DNA of 64,000 nucleotides from Metridium senile (Eukaryota > Cnidaria > Anthozoa > Actiniaria > Metridiidae), in the NCBI GenBank assembly GCA_949775045.1, contig CATKSA010000077.1:30321-94320 (forward strand), written 5' to 3'. A program made the translations under genes and the position numbers. The notes beneath the pieces are model-generated. The model was not told the origin of the DNA. It did no database searches and saw only the letters and a program-made list of their open reading frames with translations. Position 1 is the first letter of the stretch. Every line of letters begins with the position of its first letter. This document shows, one piece after another, positions 1 to 11,711 of the stretch.

Positions 1-810
1 ACCACAGATTTATCATCAATATTAAAAGCTTCCGTTGGGGCTAAGGTGAACGTACGGCAAAAATCACTTGGGACTTTGCACATGGGTGAGTCAGTCACAG
101 GTTTATCCTCGATGTTGAAAGCTTCAGGAGGGGGTAGTATTATCTCAAATTCATCGAATTCTTTTAATCTTTGTGTTAACTCATCAAATCTAGGTTCGAT
201 ATTTTCTAATTCAGCCGCCTCTGCTTGCAAGCAAGCCGCCTCCGCTTCTAATTCTCTTGTTTTCTCCGCCTCTTCTGACATAACCTGTTGCATTTCAAGT
301 TTAAACTTAACACTCTCGGCTGTCTGTTGAGCTTTCAATAGTTCCCTTTGAAGTCGAATTCGGTTCTCAGTCTCCTTTTGTTTTTCTATCTCCTCGGCCG
401 CTTTTGCTTTCGCTTTGAGTTGAGATTTGACATTTGGTTTGTTCACAGTTGAAGGTGTTTCGCTAGCTAATGAGCCTTCCCGAACTCTCTCGCAAATCAA
501 GATGTGTTGCTGCTTCACTTAAAACTTCGTTAATGCGAGTAAACTCTACATCGTACCACTCATACGCTTCCTCACGTTCAAGTTCTGGCAAAGTAGCGAT
601 ATATTGGATATTTATCTTCTCGACATCGGTGACACAGTTTTCAAGTTGTTCCATGAATTGGCGAATTCGTGTTTTACTTCCATTTTGCTCTATGAGCTGA
701 TATAAAGCTTTCATATGTAAAGTGATCTTCCTTTTAATCGATGCTCTCTGTATTTTTAGCTTTGATTTAATCGTACCTGAGTCATTTGAAGTTTCGTCTG
801 CATCAGACAT
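1..810 (-). mobile_element. BEL/Pao-type retrotransposon, gag fragment (frameshifted, cut by window edge)
   Basis: A minus-strand frame starts at 810 with MSDADETSND and stays open to 463. It is charged and helical, with no zinc knuckle. At about 465 the reading shifts by one base at a GAGAGAG run. The other frame then continues open to the window edge with a long Lys/Glu/Ala-rich coiled-coil stretch (roughly 420 down to 190), followed by an acidic Pro-rich segment in which a block ending in FNI(E/D)DK occurs twice. Composition and order resemble the N-terminal gag of cnidarian BEL/Pao elements. The leader just upstream (913-928) holds the CCTTCGAGCCGG-type motif I associate with BEL leaders. 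No protease, RT or LTR is visible, since the rest would lie left of the window. The frameshift suggests an inactive copy. Family assignment is from memory. Confidence 0.55.
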
Positions 811-1262
811 GTTGTTAACTTCGAGCTTAATTCGCGAAAGACATCACAAAGGCAACAAAAGTCCACTTAAAATCCACTTAAAATCCACTTTCTTGCATGC
901 CGAATCCCCCATCCGGCTCGAAGGACCAGCAAATACTGTCGCTGCCAACAACAGCACTCCAAATAAACGTAATTTGTAACGATAATAATGATAATTTGTA
1001 CACTAACATACACTCTTAAAACCATGTGCTTTTTTTATTAATTCCTATTTCTCAATCGATAACAGTTCGGGGGGTCACGCCGGAGTCCTTACCTGTAAAT
1101 CTGTACTCAAAAGGTGTCCCAGAACCACGTGCATCATCAAACCACTTTATTACTCTCTTTGAAAGCCTGCTGAGATGACATTTAGTTTTCATAACATGGA
1201 TATATTTAAAAACAGGTGAGTGTTTAGATACCTGTGAAAATTGTAAAGAATTGCTCAGATTA
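811..1262. other. Leader of the BEL-like element and flank; no gene
   Basis: This is the untranslated leader of the minus-strand gag. It contains a repeated AATCCACTTA (about 869-889), the CCGGCTCGAAGGACC block (913-927) and a possible primer-binding start, TGG on the minus strand, at 945-947. I could not delimit an LTR. Nothing coding is supported between here and 1262. Confidence 0.35.
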
Positions 1263-1266
1263 GATA

Positions 1267-3164
1267 TTAACGCTTTGTCGAATCGGAGACCTTAGATGTA
1301 TGCAAGCTTTTCTTAAACTTTGACACGTCTTTAGCATCATCTAACCTCTTGGAGTAAGACCAAGGTTTCCAGGTATCTGAAGGACTTCTCCCAAACTTTC
1401 CAGTTTGATTCTTACTATTCTTGGTGCTAACATTAGCAAATGTCGAAAAGTACCTGGCGCTGTTGGAAAGTTCTCCTGCAAGAAAAGCTAACATTTTCAT
1501 GTCATTTGGCAGTTCTGAAAACAAACATTTTACATTTACTATAGTGCTGTCATTAAGTGTGAGTGGAAATTATGTGTTTTCAATAAAGTTGATTTCTGAC
1601 ATGAGTTTTTTTATGTATCGAGATACAGCAACTGAGTTTTCAGGGCATAAAAAGTGTTAGTTTCACCATTGAACCAGGTGAGATCATATTCCTGTTGAGA
1701 CAGATAGAATTTAGCAATAGTCGATAGCAATTCCTGTAAATCCCTATAAACACCATCATATTGTTCTGCCTCAGGAAGACCCACACATAGAGTTTCTTTA
1801 ACACTAAAAATAGAACCAATATCAATACTCTTAATAAATTCATTAAGTTTATGGGATGGCACTAACTTAGGAATTGGACAGCCACTAACTAATGTGCGTT
1901 TACTTTTAGAACCTAAATAATGATAGCTAGTATCTTTATATACAGAACGGTACTTCTTTTTCCCCATAATACCCCCCTATAATATAATGAGACACTTCTT
2001 GTCATGTTTTCTTGGCTGCTCTCAAATGACTTCAAGTTTGTCTTGTAAACCTTTGTGAAGACTTGCTTCATGACGCTCTTGTTCATTTGGAATTCCTCTG
2101 CAATAACTGGCACACTGCATTTTTTTAAAACAGTTTCTGTAAGACCAATTTCAGTAGATGTTGTATTTCTCTCACTAGCACCATGGATCTCTTTGGCTGC
2201 AAGGTATGTCTCTGCTTTTCTCCGTCTACGGCCTCTCTCACATGGACTGTTTTCATATCTGATTTAATGAATATATAATTAAGTTAGTATTAGAAACAAC
2301 ATCACATGCATACGTACATCAACATAATAACCCTTATAGTTGGAATAAGGTGATATCAACAACAACAAACAACTTGATGATTTTTAGATCATACTATTAT
2401 TTAGCCCTTTACCTTCAAAAACCTTTGTCTATATTATTACCTTTGTCTAAATTATAATCTGCCTCCTACATCATGCATCATCATCATGTTTACCTTGTTG
2501 GTGTCTTCTGCCTAATATCCAATCCCTTATCTGAAATGAACTTAGCTTTCTTTCTTACTGTCTCACTCTGTTCCTCATCTATTATGTTCTGTACATCGCT
2601 TACTTCTGTATCTACCTCTTTTACCTGAATTATCGCAATTTAGTTGTCTTAGCACAAAAATAATAAGCACCAGGCTAACAAAAAAATTGTAGTCTCACAA
2701 ATTTATACGTGCGTTGCGTTCTGAACAATTAACATAAAATAATACCAGTATAATCGATGATCCCGACCACTTATCATTCCAGTTACAAATCGGAAAATAA
2801 ATTAAAGCAAATTTAAAGTTTTAGTGAATGAAAATTAATAAACTCTTTTGACACCTAGACAAGCCAAATTATGTCAATAATTGCAAAGAAATTCCTCCGC
2901 CCGCGCACTACACCTAATTTGATTTTTTTCCTATATGTAAATACTAAGATAAAACAGGAGAAATACTGTATTACCAGTCTTACTACTTACTTTTTTGCTC
3001 ATTCGTTTGAACTTCACGGCTTTTGCTTTAAATTTCTTCTTTTGTTCGGCGATTTGTTGGACGATTTTTGAATGTTGAATGACTGCTTCAATTTTCTTCT
3101 TCTTCTTTAGGGCCATATACTGTCCTACGGCGAATCGTTTGTAAGATCTCTTCCGTGAAGACAT
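1267..3164 (-). pseudogene. Multi-exon uncharacterised cnidarian family protein (family A), decayed
   Basis: Three exons with consistent phases are visible on the minus strand. Exon 1 (2991-3164) starts MSSRKRSYKR, is very Lys-rich and ends at a GTAAGTAG donor. Exon 2 (2494-2624) is acidic (VKEVDTEVSDV) with CAG acceptor and AAG/GTAA donor. Exon 3 runs from 2258 downward and begins YENSPCERGRRRRKAE. In exon 3 the frame slips at a six-C run on the plus strand (1972-1977) and resumes as MGKKKYRSVYKD (1967-1611). It later jumps frame again into a block at 1524-1267 with ELPNDMKML and GELSNSARYFSTFANV. I recognise that block from large multicopy uncharacterised proteins in cnidarian genomes. The middle of the protein seems deleted near 1640. 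Introns are retained, so this is not a processed copy. Function is unknown; a transposase relationship is only a suspicion. Confidence 0.6.
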
Positions 3165-3779
3165 TACTGACCTGACGAAAAACTGTACAATTTAAGACAA
3201 AAATATAGCCATCGCACGGAAGAAAGTCAAAAAACAAAAAACATACGATTGTTTTTGAAAGATCGGTGCTACTCATACTTACATAAAATGGACAAGAAGT
3301 TAAACCATCTCGAAAGTGAATGAAGCCGAAAAATAGCGTTATCCAAACGAAACACAACTTTCCAACGATTTCAAAAAACTCTAAACTTCGTCAAGACATA
3401 TCTGAGGTAATCATAACAACTGAACGATGATTGAAGTACCAAAATAAAGCTGTGACAAAGCTGTGTTGATTTGCCGCCTTTGTCTTCTCCTAGCTTGACA
3501 ATTTCTCCTATGGGAAGGACGGACAGAAGGGCTATATTTGGAGGGTACACTAGTCACCAGTTTCCCATAAAAACATCGCGCGGCCAAAATTAAAATTGGC
3601 ACACAAACTGGTGCCGATTTTGGGGTCATTTATGCCCGGCGTGGCAAAACTGTGTGATGACATAGTGAGTATATGTTACTTTAGATAGATCGTTTTGTAA
3701 ATCATCTCCACTAATTCAATATTTTAGTTGTTTGTGAAAGAAGGAAAACTTTTTTGGAGAAGTGAAGTATGATCAAACG

Positions 3780-6400
3780 TTACATTGTTTTTCTTTTGAC
3801 TGAAAGATAGTTTTTGCCTTTTTGGCGAGTTGAGCTACTGCATGTGTCGGAAGGTTTAGTTTGCGCACGAAGTATACTATGAGTATTCTCTACTAGATAT
3901 TCATCTGTAATAGTTAAATAATTTAGCAAAATATTGTACATTTCAGGAAAATGGCATCCCCAGTGACAGCACATGTTCAGCCAAACTAGTGGGACCTTGT
4001 TGTAATGCCGTCGTCTTAAACAAGTGAACATTATCCAGATACGTATTATTGCTCTGAGAGGGTTCGTGCTACTCCTTAAACTCCTTGAAAACTCCTTAGA
4101 CTTGATTTACGTTTCTAAGGGCACTTGAAAAGCCCTTGAATTTTAGAAAACCAGCAAAAACTCCTTAAAAACTCCTTAATTCTAGCTAAAGTAGGGTAAA
4201 AATTCTAGTATTGCAAATTAAAGTTAAGTAAAAATTCTAGTATTGTACACCATTTTCGTAAATTCGTAAATTTTCGTCTATCAAAGTTGTCGCAAAAAGA
4301 GCTTAAAAATTACTTTTTGGTCCTTGAAAACTCCTTGAAAACTCCTTAGATTTTGTTTACTGACATCAGCACGAACCCTGAAGTATTCATGAAAATTGTT
4401 AAGTTTGAAAGAAATACTGTAAACAGAAAGTACAAGAGGTATGTTGTTGTCAAGCAAGTTGAAAATGGTTCCATATTCCAGGTCCTTGAATGTTAAATTT
4501 TTTTTATTAAAGTCCATGCACCACAAACTTATTCGCCATGGTTTTGGGGTGTCAGGAAGTTTACTTTTTGGAAAAATTTTCTCATACACTGTTTAAAACA
4601 AAGGATAATAGGCACTAACAATGTGTTCTCTTGAATTTAAGGAAATGTGCAATGGGCCAATGGTTGAGACAATGGAAAGAATGGATGGCTGAACAGAAGA
4701 TGAATTATTACTGGATGGTACAGAGTTTGATGTGTCAGTGAAGCAATATGAGTGATCAGCATTTGAGAATTGGTCATGTACTGGACTAGTGATTTTGTAG
4801 TTAATGTGTTTCTGTAATGAGGAGTATATAATTTTGACAGGGCCAGTCACCAGGTTGAATCAGTACAAACTTTTGTCATTATCCACAGTATTGATGTGTG
4901 TTAAGTCGTTCTCTTTCTAGTCCAGGATTAAAGAATGCAGTAGTTAGCCAGTTTGGCATTACAGATGCATAACGGAAACTAACATCATGTAGCACAGTAG
5001 CTGACGTTATTAGCGTTTCACAGTTATTTACATCTATTCCATTTGGGTCGTGAAGTGGGCGTCTTTTACTGGTATAGCTTCAATGTTTTTAAATGCTTTA
5101 ATAACAATTGTGCACATGTTCTTAGCGTCCGTCAATTCATATCTTGTGGCCTTTTCTTTGTATGAACAGATGTGTAATCATCAGTGACTAGTATTAGCTT
5201 GTGAGAAGAAATTTTCTAAATGACTTTGGTGTTTTAATGACAATTCATTTTCAATAATATTAATAGTTCTCCTAGCACAAGTACTTCCTATGATATGCTC
5301 TGTCTCAAGGCTCTCCTGGTTTATTTGATTGTTTCTTAGAAATAAAGAGTGGTCTTTTTGAAATGATTTGCAAGTCTAACTTAAGGAGTAGCACAATTGA
5401 TAAATAAAGGAAACCAGCCTCTTCTCATTTAATCTGATTCTGTCTTTTGAGTTTCTTGAAGTAGTTATAGAAGACAAGAGGGTGTCAAAAATCTTTTGGG
5501 AACCTGCCTCAGTACATAGCTCTTTAAATTTGGTGGGATCATATACTGGTGGGTTTTTTTTTTTTTTTTTATTTAATGTTGTTCTGTATTGCAGTTTTGA
5601 CTTTTTCAAGCTCAGTAGTTATATCACATCCTATGCAGAAAATAAAAATTTATAAAATTAATTTAATGTCTCATTTTGATTTGTTTTTGTAACCAGTAGT
5701 TTCTATCACTCAACCAAAATACTTCAAAACAAAGAGAATAAGAAAAATTAGGAGACAGCATGAGCATGAAACTTTAGTTTGCCTGGTTGAGTAATAGCAA
5801 CTTTTGGTCCCTAAAAAGCTACAATTTATTAGTATTGACTTTATTTTATTTTGCGATTTAACTGCAGCATTTCTATACTCACTTTCAGATAAAAATTTTT
5901 AGTCTATCCACCATAAGTCTATACTCTTCTTTTGGTATTAAAACCATATCTCTTGCTGCAGGTTGACTGTCAATTTGCTGTCTTTCCTTTCCGTTGTAGC
6001 CCTTCCACTGCTTACTCTCCCTGTCGTTCTGCCTCTGTAAATTCCTCCCTACGAACTTTGATGTAACAAAATATGTTTTTTTATTATCATTGTTCCAAGT
6101 TCGGAAATCAAGAGACGAAGAACGTTAACAGTTAACAGTTTTCTTCAGATATGTATAAATCTTTCACAAAAAAAAAAAACACAACACTCACGTGATAAAA
6201 AAAACCTTGCCGGTTTTTCTGTGTCCAAGGACAGCTTGTCTGCAAGTTTCACAGATGATTCCTCCAGTACCAAAATAGTTTAAGTTGAAACAGAACGAAA
6301 ATGTGACGAGTAAGAAATTGAAATTAAAGAGTTTTTTTGCGATTTTTTCCCACATACTACACAGCCCTCTTTATCTTGGAATAGATGACTGTCTACTAAA
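3780..6400 (-). pseudogene. Uncharacterised cnidarian family protein (family B) relic, split by a MITE
   Basis: Reading the minus strand downward gives blocks in the order of one protein family. Around 6390-6200 lies a two-Cys-pair N-terminal segment (CVVCGKKS, then CETCRQAVLGHRKTG in another frame). At 5609-5376 comes KELCTEAGSQKIFDTLLSS. At 5210-4900 there are scattered frames with VTDDYTSVHTKKRPQ, ASVMPNWLT and FFNPGLERERLNTHQYC. At 4850-4380 follow TIGPLHISLNSRE, KPWRISLW and LLDNNIPLVLSVYS. At 4055-3780 are RRRHYNKVPLVWLNMCCHW and VENTHSILRAQTKPSD. The order and motifs match a multicopy uncharacterised family I remember from sea anemones and corals. Frame changes and stops are frequent, and a 321-bp MITE interrupts the reading between EYF and RAIIRIW. 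Exon limits cannot be fixed. Function is unknown. Confidence 0.6.
4059..4379. mobile_element. MITE with AGGGTTCGTGCT terminal inverted repeats
   Basis: The ends are AGGGTTCGTGCT (4059-4070) and its exact complement AGCACGAACCCT (4368-4379). Inside are direct copies of ACTCCTTGAAAACTCCTTAG at about 4088 and 4330. It sits inside the family B reading, which resumes on either side. I see no clear target-site duplication. The terminus is reminiscent of hAT-like non-autonomous elements common in cnidarians; the superfamily is inference. Confidence 0.65.
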
Positions 6401-6409
6401 CTGAGAAAA

Positions 6410-7943
6410 ATGAGATTAACTACTGAAAATGTGAATAAAATGATTGCTCGATGAATTAACGCCATATTTTTTTCTGTTTTGTTTACACCTGAGATTTGAT
6501 ATTTGGCGCTAAAACTTGACGCGGCCGCGCCGATCAGGCTCATTCGATGTCGCGCATGCGCACTGCAAAATGCCCATTTGCTGGGTGCTGTGTGATACAG
6601 GTTGGTATTGTCTTATTCACAAACATGGGTCCATCATTTGGGAGACTCTTACATGTTGTAATGATGGCGTTTATTTCTTGGCATCATATACCCTCTTCTT
6701 CTCTGTCCGTAATTGTGCAGTTATCACATTGACACCTAACACAACTGGTTAATAATAAACATTATTATACGACTGGTTAATTTCGTGCAATGTGATTGGC
6801 TCGCGCGCGGGCTGTATTTTGCGTATCACGGACCACGGGCTATATTTTTTATCTGCCGGACCTGTGTCCCGGATGTAGTAAGCTCGGGGTTTTTTTCGCG
6901 CAAGATTCAAACTTTGTTGTCTTTCTGTCTTTACAGAATGCGATAAAATAAACAAAAACAGACTGAGAGAAAATTAAAGGCTAAGTGGCGAGCATTCCTA
7001 GTTTTTGCAAACATTTTGACAAGCATTTTGACAAGTTGAGAAAATCAAATATTAAAGAAATATTCAAAACATTATTGAGAGAATACCGAAAGGTTGTAAG
7101 AATACACAAAAGTTGTTTTTAATTCTCTAAAGAACTTAACGCTTGTTCACATACCTCAATAATGGTTGAAAAGTATACTTTAAGTTTTTATCTATCCTTG
7201 TAAACAACACCCGACGGCGGTGGGTTGAGCTATCTTTTGTTGCCGATATGTCGTTGCTTTTCATTCACTTTTAAAAAGCTTTAAAATTCACAATAAGTTT
7301 GTCTACTAAAGTTAACAACGTTTTTGAAGTCAGGAAGTGTTATTGTCTTTCTTTTTCTGTATACAAAAGGTTCAAACATCTTAAAAAAAAGTCGGTTTAC
7401 TTGATTCTAAGTCCTGCCAGCGATCCTCATGCTTTCATCTTCTTCATAAATTATGACACAGACAAATTAATTCCGTCAACAGTTGACGATGATTTTGATT
7501 AAAGTTCTTATTATTATTTATCGAAAAATAAGCTTCCGTAGGCTCTATTTCTCGATGCAAATGTCCACAAGACCGACGAATTTTAACTCTTTTCAACATC
7601 CATCGTGGTTCACTTGCTTATGTCAGCTAAAATTCTCTGTAAAACTTGTTTTTTGTTTCTTGACTTTCTTTGATGTTGAGATATAAACAAAACCCTTTGT
7701 CTTTAAATAATCTTTGATTTGAAATGATGGAGGAAGCTGCAGTAATTTAAATATTTTGGCATTAAAATTTCTGTAAGTTTGTTGAAGCAGCCGTCACATG
7801 CATGCTGAATGAAAACCGGTTTCAACAGGTTTCAACTCGCTCTTTTTCAGTAAAACTACTGGGAAGCCATTCGAAAGCAACGCGCGTCGTAAAACATCAA
7901 AAAATATATTACTTTCTCTCTTTAAAATAGCCATATAATAAAT
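6410..7943. other. No supported gene
   Basis: Short ORFs here lack recognisable composition or splice context. A GC-richer patch at 6515-6570 (GCGGCCGC, GCGCATGCGC) could be a small CpG-bearing promoter remnant next to the 5' end of the family B relic. Another stretch at 6790-6900 is CG-rich (CGCGCGCGGG). Neither can be assigned further. Confidence 0.3.
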
Positions 7944-8087
7944 GAGTTATTAACCTCGCTTGCTCGGTCTGTATGGAAAATATCAGACCTCGGTCTTTTT
8001 TGTACGGACCTCGCTGCGCTCGTTCCGTACTGTCAAGACCTCGGTCTAATATTTTCCATACAGACCTCGCGCTCGGTTAATAACCTC
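7944..8087. repeat. Palindromic hairpin repeat with CpG-rich arms
   Basis: Two arms of about 50 bp are imperfect reverse complements. The left arm reads GAGTTATTAACC and continues through TCTGTATGGAAAATAT; the right arm mirrors it and ends GGTTAATAACCTC. The loop contains GACCTCGCTGCGCTCG. It resembles short foldback repeats dispersed in cnidarian genomes. Confidence 0.6.
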
Positions 8088-8974
8088 TTATTAGTTAAAC
8101 AGCTCAATACATTCTGTTGTAGTTTTCACTTTTTTCATATGTTAGTTATTATGATGAATTACTTTGGATAATTGTAATCGTCTGATACGTGAGGTGGGCC
8201 TTCTCAGTACAGTAAAACCCCAAATTTGAGGATCCCTTTGACGTCATCAAATCCTTTGTTCTTTGAAATATTCAAAACACAAAGTCACGTGTCCAAACAT
8301 AAAACCAAGATGGCGGACGAAGGAATGCCGGCTAAGTTTCAAGACAGATTTGCAATGAAATAAAGGTACTATACGAAATGTATCTAGTATTGATGGCATC
8401 TAAATTCATATATGTGGACTTTGAAGGGACTCGGGTCCCTTTTTTAACTCTTCAGGCTGTTCTAATTCGCTCCAAAATGCCTAATAACTGATCGGTGTTC
8501 ACTTCGAGTTAAGTTTAATACTTGTGTTTTCTTTATATTGTTTTCTTTGCAAAAGGAACCTAGAGTTATCAGTACGATAGAAATGGATTTGGGTTCGAGA
8601 CAAATTGTTATATATATTGCATATTACAATCATTTGAAGTGATCATATTTGCTCCTTTTAAAATCCTCGGCGCGTATCCCATTGTAGTTCTAATAATGCA
8701 GTCGTAAAACAAACCCATTTCATGATGTATCAGCCAACTAGATAAACTTTATATAGGTTTATATGATTGTTCTTTGTTCTCTCGATAAGAAATTGTATGT
8801 AATTAAGTTTAAACATTAATATGGCAGTAAACCGAAACGATTCCTTGTAAATTAAACGTGACACTCTCCAAAAACTATTCCAAACTCAAAGTCTTCTTCG
8901 ATGGAATTATAGCATGAAAATGATGTGAACTCCATGTGCTCGCATTTATATACATAAGCTTATGACTTGACACT

Positions 8975-9156
8975 TACACCTAATTGCAAGAACGTTGTCA
9001 TATTAAAAAGAACATTTGTATTTAGTGCATTAGGAATAAATTACAAAAAGAAAAAATTCTGCTTCAGTGATCTTCTTTTGTACTTTTAATTTATTCCTAA
9101 TCCACTAAATACAAATGTTCTTTTTTCGTATGACAACGTTCTTGCAAGTAGGTGTA
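8975..9156. repeat. Foldback MITE, TACACC family, copy 1
   Basis: Ends are TACACCTAATTGCAAG and its near complement CTTGCAAGTAGGTGTA. The arms are nearly self-complementary across the whole 182 bp, including the AAATACAAATGTTCTTTTT blocks. It shares termini and internal order with 24101-24332 and 29224-29454. Confidence 0.7.
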
Positions 9157-9159
9157 TAT

Positions 9160-9330
9160 ATCTTCATTATTTATAGCTACATACATTTTTATTCTACATT
9201 CGATTAATATTGTTAATATATTTGTGTAATTTGTCTAGTTGTAAATGTAAGTACTATGTAATACTGACCCCACTTGTAATTCATATCCTGCAATAAGTGG
9301 AATAAAATCTATCTATATATTGCTCAAAGT
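9160..9330 (+). mobile_element. Probable LINE 3' end with TCTA-type tail
   Basis: This AT-rich stretch ends AAGTGGAATAAAATCTATC, with AATAAA near 9301 followed by a short (TCTA) run. Its style matches 3' tails of CR1/Jockey-like LINEs. No coding part is attached. Weak call. Confidence 0.3.
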
Positions 9331-9365
9331 GCTTAAGGGTTAATTTGTTTATTAAAAATTATATT

Positions 9366-9802
9366 AGAGTGAAGGCATTTAGAGTGAAGGCATTTAACCT
9401 GTGAAATAGAAATTGCTTGCTAAAGTGTAATAGTCAAATAGACTCAAAAGAAAACAATGGAATTCTAGACTGCTAAGGTGTATTAGTATAACATCTATTT
9501 CACGGGTTAAATGACTTCACTCTAACCCGTGAAATAGATATTAGACTAATACACCTTAGCAGTCTATAATTCAATTGTTTTCTTTTGTGTCTATTTGACT
9601 ATTACACTTTAGCAAGCAATTTCTATTTCACGGGTTAAATGCCTTCACTCTAAATGACTTCACTCTAACCCGTGAAAATAGAAATTGCTTGCTCAAGTGT
9701 AGTAGTCAAATAGACACAAAAGAAAACAGTTGAATTCTAGACTGCTAAGGTGAACATGTATTAGTCTAATATCTATTTCACGGGTTAAATGGCTTCACTC
9801 TA
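9366..9802. repeat. Three alternating inverted copies of a ~145-bp MITE
   Basis: Copy A (9381-9524), copy B in the opposite orientation (about 9525-9652) and copy C (about 9653-9802) share AGAGTGAAG, CCCGTGAAATAGA, TTGCTTGCTAAAGTGTA and ACTGCTAAGGTG blocks. A partial extra terminus lies at 9366-9380. Adjacent copies are reverse complements, so the segment can fold into a long hairpin of either A/B or B/C. Confidence 0.75.
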
Positions 9803-10050
9803 AGTGCTTGTACTAATTCACACTAAAAGTTTTTGTTTCCTATTGTCTAACCAATGATTTTCTGGGCTATTTTGCACTATAGTTACTAGTTAGAGAAACC
9901 CATTTTCCCAGTCAAAAAAGGCCAATCCCAGCTCCCATTTTACCCCTTCAGGACCCTCTAGTTAGATGGTGAAACAATTTTAATCAAAATACAATCACAT
10001 TGTTAATTTTAGAACTGAACAACAAGATTGCCATGTTATAACTTCTATAT

Positions 10051-10369
10051 TAGAGCGTATTCGTATAACCCACTTTTAAAATGCAAATGAGAATATGTGT
10101 GAACTACATGTTTATCAGTAGGTGTGCGTGCAACTATTTGCTTTTATTTTTTCCTTTGAGCCACAAGCCACTGTGGAGAACATTGATAAAAGTGGTTTCG
10201 AGTAAATCTATAATCGTTTTCGTTGTCAATATATCATGTTTTATTTTGATTATTTGAAGCCGAGAGTGCAACTCACTGAAGCATTTTATAACACGCACAC
10301 CTAATTAACATATTATTTTACACATATTCTCATTTGCATTTTAAAAGTGGGTTATACGAATACGCTCTA
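10051..10369. mobile_element. MITE with ~50-bp near-perfect TIRs
   Basis: The left end TAGAGCGTATTCGTATAACC continues for about 50 bp and is mirrored at 10320-10369. The subterminal part carries ACACGCACACC on one side and GGTGTGCGTGC on the other. Flanks are compatible with a TA duplication. There is no ORF. It is nested in the 3.5-kb TIR element. Confidence 0.75.
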
Positions 10370-11711
10370 ATAATCACATAAATTTGATTTCACCTCACAT
10401 TGAATTTCTTGGTCTCTCACTATTATAAAGAACATTTTTTGTGATATTCTTCAAATTTTGCCTTTATTGTGTTGTTGGTTAACATGCTGATTAATTTGCA
10501 TTAAAAAAATGATTAATACTTCAATATTTTAGTTTGCAACTTTATTGAGAATAACTTTATTTGCTGTTTGGCAGCTTCCCAAGAGGTAGTGACCTATCCA
10601 AAAAGAAAAGAAAGCATTTATCAACATGATACAAATGACACAAAACATTCTTACTATTAAGTCAAATGCACACCAGAAAATAGTACAGCGATCTAATTAA
10701 TACAGAATAGCACTAATTGTCAATAGAAACCAACAGATTTGTTGCTATTCATGTATAAATAATGTTACATATTTCATGGGTTAATTATTTGGCTGCACTC
10801 TATGTGCAAATTGTATCATTATAATGCACCTAATTCAGAAAGGTTGTTGTTGCGAGGTGTCAAGTGTATGTGGTTGGATTGAAAGATAGCACAGGAAAAA
10901 ATGATGTTAGAGCTTGAATAGCATGTTTAGGTCTGTCTAATTACCTGTGGATGTGATTCGCATGACAAAAGGGTGATGATTTATTAAAAATATTGACAAA
11001 TGGTGGTTCTACTCATGTTACCATTTGATAGTTGCATACATTTGAGACCCTTTTCCAAAAACCTTGCATGTATAATTATTATTGTTGTTGAATTGTTGCT
11101 TCTGTTAAAATCATTAACTATTGCCATGAATATTAACCTTAATTTCCATATCTGCATGGCCTTCTACATCAAGCAAGCAAATATTGAGTCTGTCAGTATG
11201 AGATCACATTCCGCCGATCGATACGAAGCAAACTGACTAAAATTGTTGTTCCTACATTTCGAAACTTGACCTTAAAACTAGAGACTTGGCCATACTGGCA
11301 TTAAAACAGAAGATTCTACAGATATCAATGTCCAAAACAAAAATGGTCTAAACTCGAACAAAAAAGTCCAACACTAATAAATATCAAATCAAAAGTACTA
11401 CATACCTTTTCTTTAGACCATTTTGGCCGCCATCTTGTTTTGTCATGAGACTTTGAAGTAGTTTTTTTTTATATGAAAAATGCTTTAAATTACAAGTTCT
11501 TCCCCTCGCTGTAACCCTCGAAGCTTTGTCTCAACGTTTGAACTCATAAAATTCATGTATGTTTAGATTGGAGCGAACATTGACACGAAACGTAACGGGC
11601 GCTGAATTTCTCGATGAATAAATTTTACAATTTTTGGATATTTATGCAAATTAGGCAAGAACAAAGGATTTGATGACGTCAAAGGATCCTCAAATTTGGG
11701 GTTTTACTGTA

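Larger units (their letters stand above)
8210..11709. mobile_element. 3.5-kb TIR element with TA target duplication, inserted in the DIRS-like element
   Basis: The left end at 8210 begins CAGTAAAACCCCAAATTTGA and continues through GACGTCATCAAATCC. The right end at 11709 is its reverse complement, giving a TIR of about 50 bp with one indel. Both ends are flanked by TA (8208-8209 and 11710-11711), typical of Tc1/mariner-type insertion. No transposase is seen inside; the interior is filled with other repeats, so it is non-autonomous. To the right, the DIRS-like RT reading stops exactly at the TA. To the left, the minus strand starts with a GAAGGCCC-type sequence that could be the RT continuation. 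Confidence 0.7.

Noticed and set aside
6516..6752. ORFs over the GC-rich patch near 6.55 kb
   Set aside because: Short, overlapping in two frames and without recognisable motifs.
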